Source of the DNA: Pseudomonas sp. TH43
GTDB lineage: Bacteria; Pseudomonadota; Gammaproteobacteria; Pseudomonadales; Pseudomonadaceae
Reading direction: 5' to 3'
NCBI RefSeq assembly: GCF_016650635.1
Contig: NZ_JAEKFI010000004.1
Span: 2,340,501-2,404,500, forward strand
DNA length: 64,000 bases
Shown here: positions 33,591 to 41,831 of the stretch, one piece after another
How positions within the stretch are numbered: position 1 is the first letter of the stretch
How the letters are laid out: each line of letters opens with the position of its first letter
Notes under the pieces: model-generated
The model's database searches: none
Seen by the model: only the letters and a program-made list of their open reading frames with translations
What the model was told of the DNA's origin: nothing
Position numbers and translations under genes: made by a program

Positions 33591-34460
33591 TCAGCGGCCG
33601 AGATAGACCTCGATCACTCGCTCGTTTTCCTGCACCTGTTCCAGTGAGCCTTCCGCCAGCACGCTGCCCTGATGCAACACGGTGACGTGGTCGGCAATCG
33701 AGCCGACAAAACCCATGTCATGCTCCACCACCATCAGCGAATGCTTGCCGGCCAGGCTCTTGAACAGTTCCGCGGTGAACTCGGTTTCTGCATCGGTCAT
33801 CCCCGCCACCGGTTCATCAAGCAGCAACAGTTGTGGATCCTGCATCAGCAACATGCCGATCTCGAGAAACTGCTTCTGTCCGTGAGAGAGCAAGCCCGCC
33901 TGACGGTTAACCGAAGTGGTCAGGCGAATCGTCTCCAGCACTTCGCTGATGCGATCCTTCTGCTCGCCACTCAACCGTGCACGCAAACTGGCCCACACCG
34001 ACTTGTCGGTCTTCTGCGCCAGTTCAAGGTTTTCAAACACGCTCAGCGCCTCAAACACGGTCGGCTTCTGGAACTTGCGGCCGATCCCGGCCTGGGCGAT
34101 CTGCACTTCGCTCATCTGCGTCAGATCCAGTGTTTCGCCAAACCAGGCTTTGCCGTGGCTGGGACGAGTCTTGCCGGTGATCACATCCATCAGCGTGGTT
34201 TTACCCGCGCCGTTGGGGCCGATGATGCAGCGCAGTTCGCCGACGCCGATGTACAGGTTGAGATTGTTCAGCGCACGGAAGCCGTCGAAGCTCACGCTGA
34301 TGTCTTCCAGGGTCAGAATCGTGCCGTGGCGGGTATCGAGGCCCGGGCCGACGCGTTGGCCGAGGCCGATCGAGTCGCGACTGGTGCCGGCGTCCTTGTT
34401 CGGCTCGACGGGGAAGAAGGCTGGCTCCAGCATGAATTCAGCGCTCGCCGTGACTCTCAT
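33591..34460 (-). CDS. urtD: urea ABC transporter ATPase UrtD
   Basis: A 289-residue LivG-type ATPase. Walker A is GPNGAGKTT, the signature is LSHGQKQFLEIG and Walker B is LLLLDEPVAGM. The SHGQK signature in place of SGGQ is normal for UrtD. The first 45 residues are a poorly conserved extension. It overlaps urtC by 4 bases (ATGA). Confidence 0.95.
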   Translation of the reverse strand: MRVTASAEFMLEPAFFPVEPNKDAGTSRDSIGLGQRVGPGLDTRHGTILTLEDISVSFDGFRALNNLNLYIGVGELRCIIGPNGAGKTTLMDVITGKTRPSHGKAWFGETLDLTQMSEVQIAQAGIGRKFQKPTVFEALSVFENLELAQKTDKSVWASLRARLSGEQKDRISEVLETIRLTTSVNRQAGLLSHGQKQFLEIGMLLMQDPQLLLLDEPVAGMTDAETEFTAELFKSLAGKHSLMVVEHDMGFVGSIADHVTVLHQGSVLAEGSLEQVQENERVIEVYLGR

Positions 34461-35536
34461 TGTTCACCTCGTTTCTTCAGCAGGCCGATCACGCCTTTGG
34501 GCAAGTACAGCGTCACGACGATGAACAACGCGCCGAGGAAGAACAGCCAGTATTCCGGGAACGCCACGGTGAACCAGCTCTTCATGCCGTTGACCACGCC
34601 GGCACCGAGCAACGGCCCGATCAGCGTGCCGCGCCCGCCAAGTGCCACCCACACAGCCGCTTCGATCGAGTTGGTCGGCGACATTTCGCTTGGGTTGATG
34701 ATGCCCACTTGCGGCACATACAACGCACCGGCCAAGCCACACAGCACCGCACTCAACACCCACACAAACAGCTTGAAACCGCGCGGGTCGTAGCCGCAGA
34801 ACATCAAACGGTTTTCCGCATCGCGCAACGCGGTCAGCACTCGGCCGAACTTGCTCTGCGCCAGACGCCAGCCGATAAACAAACTGGCTACCAGCAGCAG
34901 TACCGTCGCCAGGAACAGCACGGCGCGAGTGCCCGGCTCGGTGATGCCGAAACCGAGAATCGTGCGGAAATTAGTGAAGCCGTTATTGCCGCCAAAGCCG
35001 GTTTCGTTGCGAAAAAACAGGAGCATGCCGGCGAAGGTCAGGGCCTGGGTCATGATCGAGAAATACACGCCTTTGATCCGCGAACGGAACGCGAAGAATC
35101 CGAACACCAACGCCAGCAAGCCCGGTGCAAGCACCACCAGACACATCGCCCAGACGAAGCTGCTGGTGCCGCTCCAGTACCATGGCAATTCTGTCCACGA
35201 CAGGAAGGTCATGAATGCTGGCAAACCATCACCGGCTGCCTGACGCATCAGGTACATGCCCATCGCATAACCGCCGAGGGCAAAGAACAGTCCGTGACCG
35301 AGGGACAGCAGACCGGCGTAACCCCAGACCAGGTCCAGCGCCAGGGCGACGATGGCGTAGCACAGGATTTTGCCGACCAGCGTCAGCGTGTACGCCGAGA
35401 CGTGCAGCGCACTCTCCGGCGACAACAATGACAGCAAGGGCAGGGCGATCAGCAGGGCGAGAACCACCGCGCCGACCGCCATGGTGATTTTCGGCCCGGC
35501 CTTTTGCGTGGCCGTGACTAACAGAGGCTGGTTCAT
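34457..35536 (-). CDS. urtC: urea ABC transporter permease UrtC
   Basis: A 359-residue LivM-type inner-membrane permease. About ten membrane helices are expected. LVWGYAGLLSLGHGLFFALG is the branched-chain-permease signature and YVPQVGIINPSEMSPTNSIE is typical of UrtC. It overlaps urtB and urtD by ATGA. Confidence 0.95.
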   Translation of the reverse strand: MNQPLLVTATQKAGPKITMAVGAVVLALLIALPLLSLLSPESALHVSAYTLTLVGKILCYAIVALALDLVWGYAGLLSLGHGLFFALGGYAMGMYLMRQAAGDGLPAFMTFLSWTELPWYWSGTSSFVWAMCLVVLAPGLLALVFGFFAFRSRIKGVYFSIMTQALTFAGMLLFFRNETGFGGNNGFTNFRTILGFGITEPGTRAVLFLATVLLLVASLFIGWRLAQSKFGRVLTALRDAENRLMFCGYDPRGFKLFVWVLSAVLCGLAGALYVPQVGIINPSEMSPTNSIEAAVWVALGGRGTLIGPLLGAGVVNGMKSWFTVAFPEYWLFFLGALFIVVTLYLPKGVIGLLKKRGEQ

Positions 35537-37038
35537 CAGTCGATCACCCGTCCTTTCAGTGCGAAGAGGCCTTGCGGACGTTTCTGGATAAACAGAATGA
35601 TCAGCGCGAGGATCAGGATCTTGCCGAGCACCGCACCGATCTGCGGCTCGAGAATCTTGTTGGCGATACCGAGGCCAAACGCCGCGAGCACGCTGCCCGC
35701 CAGTTGCCCGACGCCGCCGAGCACCACCACCAGAAACGAGTCGATGATGTAGCTCTGGCCAAGATCCGGGCCGACGTTACCGATCTGGCTCAGCGCCACA
35801 CCGCCGAGGCCGGCGATGCCCGAACCGAGGCCGAAGGCGAGCATGTCGACGCGGCCCGTCGGCACGCCGCAGCAGGCGGCCATGTTGCGGTTCTGGGTGA
35901 CGGCGCGAACGTTGAGGCCCAGGCGGGTTTTGTTCAGCAACAGCCACGTCAGCACGACCACGAACAAAGCGAAGGCGATGATGACGATGCGGTTATACGG
36001 CAGCACCAGATTCGGCAGCACTTGAATGCCGCCGGACAGCCATGCCGGGTTGGCGACTTCGACGTTCTGCGCGCCGAACAACAAACGAACAAGCTGAATC
36101 AGCATCAGACTGATGCCCCAGGTGGCGAGCAGGGTTTCCAGTGGTCGGCCGTAAAGATGGCGAATCACCGTGCGTTCCAGCGCCATGCCGATAGCTGCCG
36201 TGACAAAAAACGCTACCGGCAATGCGATCAGCGGATAGAACTCGATGGCCTGCGGTGCGTAGCGCTGGAACATCAGCTGCACGACGTACGTCGAGTAGGC
36301 GCCGAGCATCAGCATCTCGCCGTGGGCCATGTTGATCACGCCGAGCAGGCCGAAGGTGATCGCCAGACCGAGCGCAGCCAGCAGCAGGATCGAACCGAGC
36401 GACATGCCGCTGAAGGCTTGGCCGAGGATCTCGCCGATCAGCAGTTTGCGTTTGACCTGGGCGAGGCTGGTCTCGGCGGCGGTGCGCACATTGGTATCGG
36501 TTTCGACGCCAGGTTCGAGCAAACCTTCGAGGCGCGTACGTGCCAGTGGATCGCCGGTTTCGCCAAGCAGACGCACAGCGGCGAGGCGCACGGCCGGGTC
36601 CGTGTCGACCAGTTGCAGATTGGCCAGGGCCAGGCTCAGCGCGGCGTGGACGGTTTCATCTTTTTCACCGGCGAGTTGCTGGTCGAGGAATTTCAGCTGC
36701 GCGGGTTTCGCGCTTTTCTGCAGTTGCTGCGCGGCAGTCAGACGGATTTTGGCGTCGGCGGCGAGCAATTGGTGGCTGGCCATGGCGGTGTCGATCAGAC
36801 CCCGCAGGCGATTGTTCAGGCGCAGGGTTTTGGCTTGGCCGTCGACAGTCAGTTCGCCTTGTTGCAGGGCGTTGATCAGTTCGATACGGGCCGGATCGGG
36901 CTGCGCGGCCCAGGCTTCGAGCAGTTTGGCCTGTTGCACGGGATTGGCCGCGACGAAGTCTTCGGCATCGCCGGCGTGGACGGCCATCGGCAGTAGAAGT
37001 GCGATGGCAAGAAAAAAGCGGTAGATGGCAGTGGGCAT
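35536..37038 (-). CDS. urtB: urea ABC transporter permease UrtB
   Basis: A 500-residue LivH-type permease with an N-terminal signal (ending MAVHA) and about 190 extra periplasmic residues rich in Ala and Leu, made of short helical repeats. The membrane part starts near residue 205 (LGSILLLAALGLAITFGLLG, then VINMAHGEMLMLGAY). The extra domain is usual for UrtB. The ATG at 37038 (MPTAIYRFF) is preferred over an alternative start at 37062. It overlaps urtC; a 237-base repeat-filled gap separates it from urtA. Confidence 0.94.
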   Translation of the reverse strand: MPTAIYRFFLAIALLLPMAVHAGDAEDFVAANPVQQAKLLEAWAAQPDPARIELINALQQGELTVDGQAKTLRLNNRLRGLIDTAMASHQLLAADAKIRLTAAQQLQKSAKPAQLKFLDQQLAGEKDETVHAALSLALANLQLVDTDPAVRLAAVRLLGETGDPLARTRLEGLLEPGVETDTNVRTAAETSLAQVKRKLLIGEILGQAFSGMSLGSILLLAALGLAITFGLLGVINMAHGEMLMLGAYSTYVVQLMFQRYAPQAIEFYPLIALPVAFFVTAAIGMALERTVIRHLYGRPLETLLATWGISLMLIQLVRLLFGAQNVEVANPAWLSGGIQVLPNLVLPYNRIVIIAFALFVVVLTWLLLNKTRLGLNVRAVTQNRNMAACCGVPTGRVDMLAFGLGSGIAGLGGVALSQIGNVGPDLGQSYIIDSFLVVVLGGVGQLAGSVLAAFGLGIANKILEPQIGAVLGKILILALIILFIQKRPQGLFALKGRVID

Positions 37039-37062
37039 AGTCAGTCGCCTTGACGCGGACAT

Positions 37063-37228
37063 TGTGGGAGCGAACTTTTGTGGCGAGGGGATTTATCCCC
37101 GCTCGGCTGCGAAGCAGTCGCGAAATCAGTCGACGCGATCAATCTGATACACCGCGACTGCTGGATTCGGGGCTGCTTCGCAACCCAGCGGGGATAAATC
37201 CCCTCGCCACAAAGGCTGGCTCCCACAG
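37063..37228. repeat. composite inverted repeat, family D, between urtA and urtB
   Basis: Inner arms TTGTGGCGAGGGGATTTATC and complement; outer edges TGTGGGAGCGA and GGCTGGCTCCCACA come from the family A/C type, so two repeat types are nested. It sits between the binding protein and the first permease of the importer, where a stem could lower downstream expression relative to urtA. Confidence 0.85.
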
Positions 37229-37275
37229 GGAATTGCATCAGCCTCACGCTGTGCGCAAGACTGACATCCAGTTGC

Positions 37276-38541
37276 TCAGTTGCTCTTCACTGCATAATCC
37301 GGCTTCTTGTCGTTGCCATCGATAAACGGGCTCCACGGCTGCGCACGGATCGGCCCTTCGGTCTGCCACACCACGTTGAACTGACCATCGGCCTGAATCT
37401 CGCCGATCATCACCGGCTTGTGCAGGTGGTGGTTGGTCTTGTCCATGGTCAGCGTGTAGCCCGACGGTGCGGCAAAGGTCTGGCCGGCGAGGGCTTCGCG
37501 GACTTTGTCGACGTCTGTCGACTTGGCTTTCTCGACCGCTTGCGCCCACATGTGGATGCCGACATACGTGGCTTCCATCGGGTCGTTGGTCACGGCTTTG
37601 TCAGCGCCCGGCAAGTTGTGTTTCTTCGCGTAGGCTTTCCAGTCAGCGACGAATTTTTTGTTCTGTGGGTTCTCTACGGATTCGAAGTAGTTCCACGCCG
37701 CGAGGTTGCCCACCAGCGGTTTGGTGTCGATGCCGCGCAGTTCTTCTTCACCCACCGAGAACGCCACGACCGGAACGTCAGTGGCTTTCAGGCCCTGGTT
37801 GGCCAGCTCTTTATAGAACGGCACGTTGGAGTCGCCGTTGACGGTGGAAATAACGGCTGTCTTGCCGCCGGCAGAGAATTTTTTGATGTTGGCGACGATG
37901 GTTTGATAGTCGCTATGGCCGAACGGCGTGTAGACCTCTTCGATGTCCTTGTCGGCCACGCCTTTGGAATGCAGGAACGAGCGCAAAATCTTGTTGGTGG
38001 TGCGCGGGTAGACGTAGTCGGTGCCGAGCAGGAAGTAGCGTTTGGCGCTGCCACCTTCTTCGCTCATCAGGTATTCAACCGCCGGGATCGCTTGCTGGTT
38101 CGGCGCGGCGCCGGTGTAAAAGACGTTCGGCGACATCTCTTCGCCTTCGTATTGCACCGGGTAGAACAGCAGGCCGTTGAGTTCTTCGAACACCGGCAGC
38201 ACCGATTTACGCGACACCGACGTCCAGCAGCCGAACACCACGGCAACCTTGTCCTGAGTCAGCAACTGCCGGCCCTTCTCCGCGAACAGCGGCCAGTTCG
38301 ACGCCGGGTCGACTACCACCGGTTCGAGCATCTTGCCGTTCACACCGCCCTTGGCGTTGATCTCGTCGATGGTCATCAGCGCCATGTCTTTGAGCGACGT
38401 TTCGGAGATCGCCATGGTGCCGGACAACGAATGCAGAATCCCCACCTTGATGGTCTCGGCGGCCTGGACAGTCCAGGTCATGCCCATCGCGGCAATGGAT
38501 GCCGTGAGTGTGAAAGCCTTGATCAAACTGCGACGCTTCAT
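37276..38541 (-). CDS. urtA: urea ABC transporter substrate-binding protein UrtA
   Basis: A 421-residue periplasmic urea-binding protein. The signal begins MKRRSLIKAFTL, with a twin Arg in a Tat-like setting, and ends TVQAAE. Family blocks are GILHSLSGTMAISE, VFGCWTSVSRKSVLPVFE and YPVQYEGEE. GGAG lies before the ATG at 38541; a longer frame to 38850 runs through promoter DNA and is rejected. It is the first gene of the urea operon, 67 bases downstream of a sigma-54 site. Confidence 0.95.
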   Translation of the reverse strand: MKRRSLIKAFTLTASIAAMGMTWTVQAAETIKVGILHSLSGTMAISETSLKDMALMTIDEINAKGGVNGKMLEPVVVDPASNWPLFAEKGRQLLTQDKVAVVFGCWTSVSRKSVLPVFEELNGLLFYPVQYEGEEMSPNVFYTGAAPNQQAIPAVEYLMSEEGGSAKRYFLLGTDYVYPRTTNKILRSFLHSKGVADKDIEEVYTPFGHSDYQTIVANIKKFSAGGKTAVISTVNGDSNVPFYKELANQGLKATDVPVVAFSVGEEELRGIDTKPLVGNLAAWNYFESVENPQNKKFVADWKAYAKKHNLPGADKAVTNDPMEATYVGIHMWAQAVEKAKSTDVDKVREALAGQTFAAPSGYTLTMDKTNHHLHKPVMIGEIQADGQFNVVWQTEGPIRAQPWSPFIDGNDKKPDYAVKSN

Positions 38542-38607
38542 TGTGCGATCTCCATGAACGTTAAAGTTTTTTATGGTTGGCAGATGCGGACGACTGAAGG
38601 TGTGTTT

Positions 38608-38623
38608 TGCAAGGGCTGTGCCC
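38608..38623 (-). promoter_or_regulatory. sigma-54 promoter of the urea operon
   Basis: On the minus strand the sequence is GGGCACAGCCCTTGCA. The invariant GG and GC are exactly 10 bases apart, and GGCAC and TTGCA match the -24/-12 consensus TGGCACG-N4-TTGCA with two mismatches. It lies 67 bases before the urtA start, in the right direction. It implies RpoN- and NtrC-dependent expression under nitrogen limitation. Confidence 0.75.
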
Positions 38624-38676
38624 GGTCGGGGATGGGCAGGAAAATGTCGATTTAGAGCGGTCGCGGCTGTAGACGA

Positions 38677-38712
38677 TGCACCATGAAGGAACGCTGCTGG
38701 CGCGTTGGTGCA
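38677..38712 (-). promoter_or_regulatory. candidate NtrC half-sites upstream of urtA
   Basis: TGCACCA at 38677-38683 and TGGTGCA at 38706-38712 are exact complementary half-sites of the NtrC type, 55-105 bases upstream of the sigma-54 site. They are spaced wider than the usual 17-bp NtrC dyad, so they may be halves of two weaker sites. The rest of 38542-38751 shows nothing else. Confidence 0.45.
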
Positions 38713-38751
38713 GGTGGCCGCGCCAGATTGGGGCGCAATTTTACGCTCACT

Positions 38752-38863
38752 ACAAATCAAATGTGGGAGCGAGCCTGCTCGCGAATAGATCGTGTCAGTC
38801 AACATCACTGGTGAATGACACACCGTATTCGCGAGCAGGCTCGCTCCCACATTTTTGATTTGT
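38752..38863. repeat. inverted repeat, family C
   Basis: Arms ACAAATCAAATGTGGGAGCG onward and the near-exact complement, about 37 bp each, enclose about 38 bases. It separates the urea operon promoter from the 3' end of the metallophore ABC operon. Confidence 0.9.
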
Positions 38864-38869
38864 GTTGGT

Positions 38870-39880
38870 TCAGCGGCGGCGCATCAGGCCGATGAAAAAC
38901 AGACCACCGATGGCGGCGGTGGCGACGCCGATGGGCAGGTCTTCGGGGGCGATCATTGTGCGGGCGGCGACGTCGACCCAGATCAGAAACACACTGCCCA
39001 GCAATACGCACACCGGCAGCAATCGCCGATGTTCAGCGCCCACCAGAAGCCGGGCAATGTGCGGCACCATCAGCCCGACAAAACCGATCGAGCCGCTGAT
39101 CGACACCAGCACACCGGTCATCAACGAGGCGATGACAAAGACCCGCAAGCGCACCGAGCGAGCATTCAGACCGAGGGTGACGGCGGTCTGTTCGCCGGCC
39201 ATCAACGCGTTCAACGGACGGGCCATGCCCAGCAGCAAGAGCAACCCGAGCAGCACGCTCGCTGCCGGCACCGCCAGCAACTCCCAGCGTGCCAGCCCGA
39301 GGCCGCCGAGCATCCAGAACATCACCGCTGAACTGGCGCGATGGTCGCCCATGAACAACAGCAGATTGGCGATCGCCATCATCACGAACGACACCGCCAC
39401 ACCGCACAACAACAGGCGGTCACTGTCGAGCCGGCCATGTCGACTGGCAATCGCCAGCACCACCAACATGCTCAGCAAGGCGCCGATGAATGCGGCAATC
39501 GGCAAGGTCAGCAGGCCGATGATTTCACCGACGTGCAACACCACGATCACCGCGCCCAATGTCGCCCCTGATGTCACGCCAAGCAAATGAGGATCGGCCA
39601 GAGGATTGCGCGTCACCGCTTGCAACACTGCGCCGATCAGCGCCAGTCCGGCGCCCACCAGTGCGCCAAGCAACATGCGCGGCACGCGGATCAGCCAGAC
39701 GATGTGTTCCTGCCCGGCGCTCCAGTCGACCTCGCCAATGCCAAAAGCCTTGTGCAGCAAAATCCGCCACACCACGTCCACCGGCACCCGCGCGGGGCCG
39801 AAGCCGAGCGACACCACGCACGACACCAGCAACACGGCGCCGAGGGTGATCAGCAACAGGGCGTAGCGACGGTTGATCAT
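38870..39880 (-). CDS. FecCD-family ABC transporter permease
   Basis: A 336-residue inner-membrane permease of the iron-siderophore/B12/metal type with about ten helices. Signatures are RVPRMLLGALVGAGLALIGA, LGVTSGATLGAV and GFVGLMVPHIARLLVG. It is the last gene of ATPase-binding protein-permease and overlaps the binding-protein gene by 4 bases. The order resembles PAO1 PA2911-PA2914 (from memory), linked there to zinc limitation. Confidence 0.92.
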   Translation of the reverse strand: MINRRYALLLITLGAVLLVSCVVSLGFGPARVPVDVVWRILLHKAFGIGEVDWSAGQEHIVWLIRVPRMLLGALVGAGLALIGAVLQAVTRNPLADPHLLGVTSGATLGAVIVVLHVGEIIGLLTLPIAAFIGALLSMLVVLAIASRHGRLDSDRLLLCGVAVSFVMMAIANLLLFMGDHRASSAVMFWMLGGLGLARWELLAVPAASVLLGLLLLLGMARPLNALMAGEQTAVTLGLNARSVRLRVFVIASLMTGVLVSISGSIGFVGLMVPHIARLLVGAEHRRLLPVCVLLGSVFLIWVDVAARTMIAPEDLPIGVATAAIGGLFFIGLMRRR

Positions 39881-40824
39881 TCGCCGTGGAAACCTTTGGC
39901 CAGTGTTTCCACCGCCAGCACGTTGTCGATCCCCGGTGTGGCCTGCACATACGGAATGACGATGAAGCGCTGGTTCTTGATCGCGTCCACCGATTGCAGA
40001 GCTTTGTTGTTCAGCAGAAATTCAATCTTCTGTTCGGCGGTGATTTCGCTGTAGTCGACGATCACGATGACTTGCGGATTGTGCTCGACCACGGTCTCCC
40101 AGTTGACCCGGGTCCAGCTCGCGTCGACGTCGTCGAGAATATTGCGCCCGCCAGCAGCATCGATCAGCGCCTGCGGCATGCCGAGGCGGCCGGAGGTCAT
40201 AGCGCGGTCTTCGCCGCTGTCGTAGAGGAAAACCCGCGGCTTGTCGGCGGGCAGGTCTTTGCGCACTGCGGCGACTTGCGCCTGCATCCGGGCGATCAGC
40301 GCATTGGCGCGATCCTGCACGTCGAAGATTTTGCCGAGGTTGCGCAGGTCGTTGTAGGTGTCGTCCAGCGTCGCCGCCGGGCGCTTCATCACGAATGCGC
40401 AGGACTCGGTCAATTCATACACATTGATGCCCAGCGGTTGCAGAGTCTGCGGGGTGAGGTCGCCGCCGACGCGCATGCCGTAATCCCAGCCGGCGAAGAA
40501 GAAATCGACGTTGGCATTGAGCAGGGTTTCCACCGATGGGTACTTGGCCGCGAGCTCTGGAAGACCGTCGAGCAGCGACTGCATCTCTGGCGTTACCGAT
40601 TTCCAGCCACTGACACCGCTGTACCCAGCCATGCGTGGTTTGAGGCCAAGGGCGAGCATCATCTGGGTCATGTTGATGTCGTGGCTGACCGCGTGCTTCG
40701 GTGCTTCCTTGAAGGTCACTTCGCGGTTGCAGCTTTGAATGGTCAGCGGGTATTTCGTGGCCTCGGCCAGGGCTTGGGCGCTGCACAGCAGAAGAGCGAC
40801 GCAAAGCAGGGAACGCAGATTCAT
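39877..40824 (-). CDS. periplasmic metal-chelate binding protein of an ABC importer
   Basis: A 315-residue FecB/BtuF-type binding protein with signal peptide (ending AQALAEA). It has the two-lobe fold motif DVQDRANALIARM in the linking helix, and EDRAMTSGRLGMPQALIDAAG in the second lobe. The ligand is unknown; a metal-loaded chelate or corrinoid is most likely from the family. It overlaps the ATPase gene and the permease gene by 4 bases each. Confidence 0.9.
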   Translation of the reverse strand: MNLRSLLCVALLLCSAQALAEATKYPLTIQSCNREVTFKEAPKHAVSHDINMTQMMLALGLKPRMAGYSGVSGWKSVTPEMQSLLDGLPELAAKYPSVETLLNANVDFFFAGWDYGMRVGGDLTPQTLQPLGINVYELTESCAFVMKRPAATLDDTYNDLRNLGKIFDVQDRANALIARMQAQVAAVRKDLPADKPRVFLYDSGEDRAMTSGRLGMPQALIDAAGGRNILDDVDASWTRVNWETVVEHNPQVIVIVDYSEITAEQKIEFLLNNKALQSVDAIKNQRFIVIPYVQATPGIDNVLAVETLAKGFHGE

Positions 40825-41609
40825 GGGCGGGTTATCCAGGTGATTCGCGGGTAGCCGTGGAGGGGGTGGGAATCGATCAATGCATTGACGCCGAAGACGT
40901 CGCGCAGCAGTTCTTCGGTGAGGACTTCCTGGGGCGTACCGCTGGCGACGATGCGGCCATGATTGATGACATACAAACGGTCGCAGAACGCGGCGGCCAG
41001 GTTCAGGTCGTGGATGCTCGCGAGGGTACCGATTTTCAGGCGTTTGACCAGTTGCAACAGTTCGAGCTGATAGCGCGGGTCGAGGTGATTGGTTGGCTCG
41101 TCGAGGATCAACAGTTGCGGTTGTTGGGTCAGGGCGCGGGCCAGGATCACCCGCTGTTTTTCACCGCCCGAGAGGGTGGCGAACGCATGGTCTTCGAAGC
41201 CTTCGAGGCCAACCGACTGGAGGGCTTGGGTGGCCAGGTGCCGGTCTTCGACCGTGTCGCTGTCGAATAACCTTTTGTGTGGCGTACGGCCCATGGCGAC
41301 GACTTCTTCGACGGTCAGGCCGAAGGCGTCGGGGAACTCCTGCAAGACCACGGCAATGCGCTGTGCGCACCAGCGTGAGGATTGCTTCCAGACGTTGTGA
41401 TGATCGAGTTTGACCTCACCGTGTTCCGGTTGACTGAAGCGGTATGCGCAACGCAGCAGACTGGTTTTGCCGCTGCCGTTGGGGCCGATCAGCCCGACGA
41501 ACTCACCGGTGCCGACCTGCAACGAGGCGTCACGCAGCTGGAACTGGTGATGACAGTGGCCGTGGCCCAAGGGCGTCCAGGCGAGGTTGGCGAGGGTCAG
41601 TGAGGTCAT
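40821..41609 (-). CDS. ABC transporter ATPase (FecE/BtuD type)
   Basis: A 262-residue ATPase. Walker A is GPNGSGKTS, the signature is LSGGEKQRVILARAL, Walker B is LLILDEPTNHLD and the switch His is in ASIHDLNLA. The ATG at 41609 (MTSLTLANL) is used; the longer frame to 41831 only translates the family E repeat. It is the first gene of the ABC part of the operon and follows the TonB receptor after a 222-base repeat-filled gap. Confidence 0.92.
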   Translation of the reverse strand: MTSLTLANLAWTPLGHGHCHHQFQLRDASLQVGTGEFVGLIGPNGSGKTSLLRCAYRFSQPEHGEVKLDHHNVWKQSSRWCAQRIAVVLQEFPDAFGLTVEEVVAMGRTPHKRLFDSDTVEDRHLATQALQSVGLEGFEDHAFATLSGGEKQRVILARALTQQPQLLILDEPTNHLDPRYQLELLQLVKRLKIGTLASIHDLNLAAAFCDRLYVINHGRIVASGTPQEVLTEELLRDVFGVNALIDSHPLHGYPRITWITRP

Positions 41610-41655
41610 AGTGCGTTCGGTGGGCTCTCGATTTCGTGTTTTTCCGGTAGATCCA

Positions 41656-41819
41656 TCCCCCTCACCCCAGCCCTCTCCCCCAGAGGGGGCGAGGGGGAAA
41701 GGGGGCCGATCTTCATACGTTTCAAAACTGAGTTCGACTCGGACTTTCAAGTCGGTGCAACTTGCCCCAACACCTCGGTCAGTCCCCTCTCCCTCCGGGA
41801 GAGGGCTAGGGTGAGGGGC
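41656..41819. repeat. inverted repeat, family E
   Basis: Left arm CCCCCTCACCCCAGCCCTCT and right arm GAGAGGGCTAGGGTGAGGGG face each other, each with an internal CTCTCCC/GGGAGAG hairpin, like the copy at 31714-31870. It lies between the TonB receptor and the ABC ATPase gene and may uncouple their expression. Confidence 0.85.
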
Positions 41820-41831
41820 AGCATTCTTCAA

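Noticed and set aside
35572..36996. 474-codon plus-strand open frame opposite urtB
   Set aside because: Antisense shadow of urtB, composed of Gln/Arg/His-rich sequence typical of such shadows, without a ribosome site.
41610..41831. Extended N-terminus of the ABC ATPase
   Set aside because: The extra residues simply translate the family E palindrome; the family starts at 41609.
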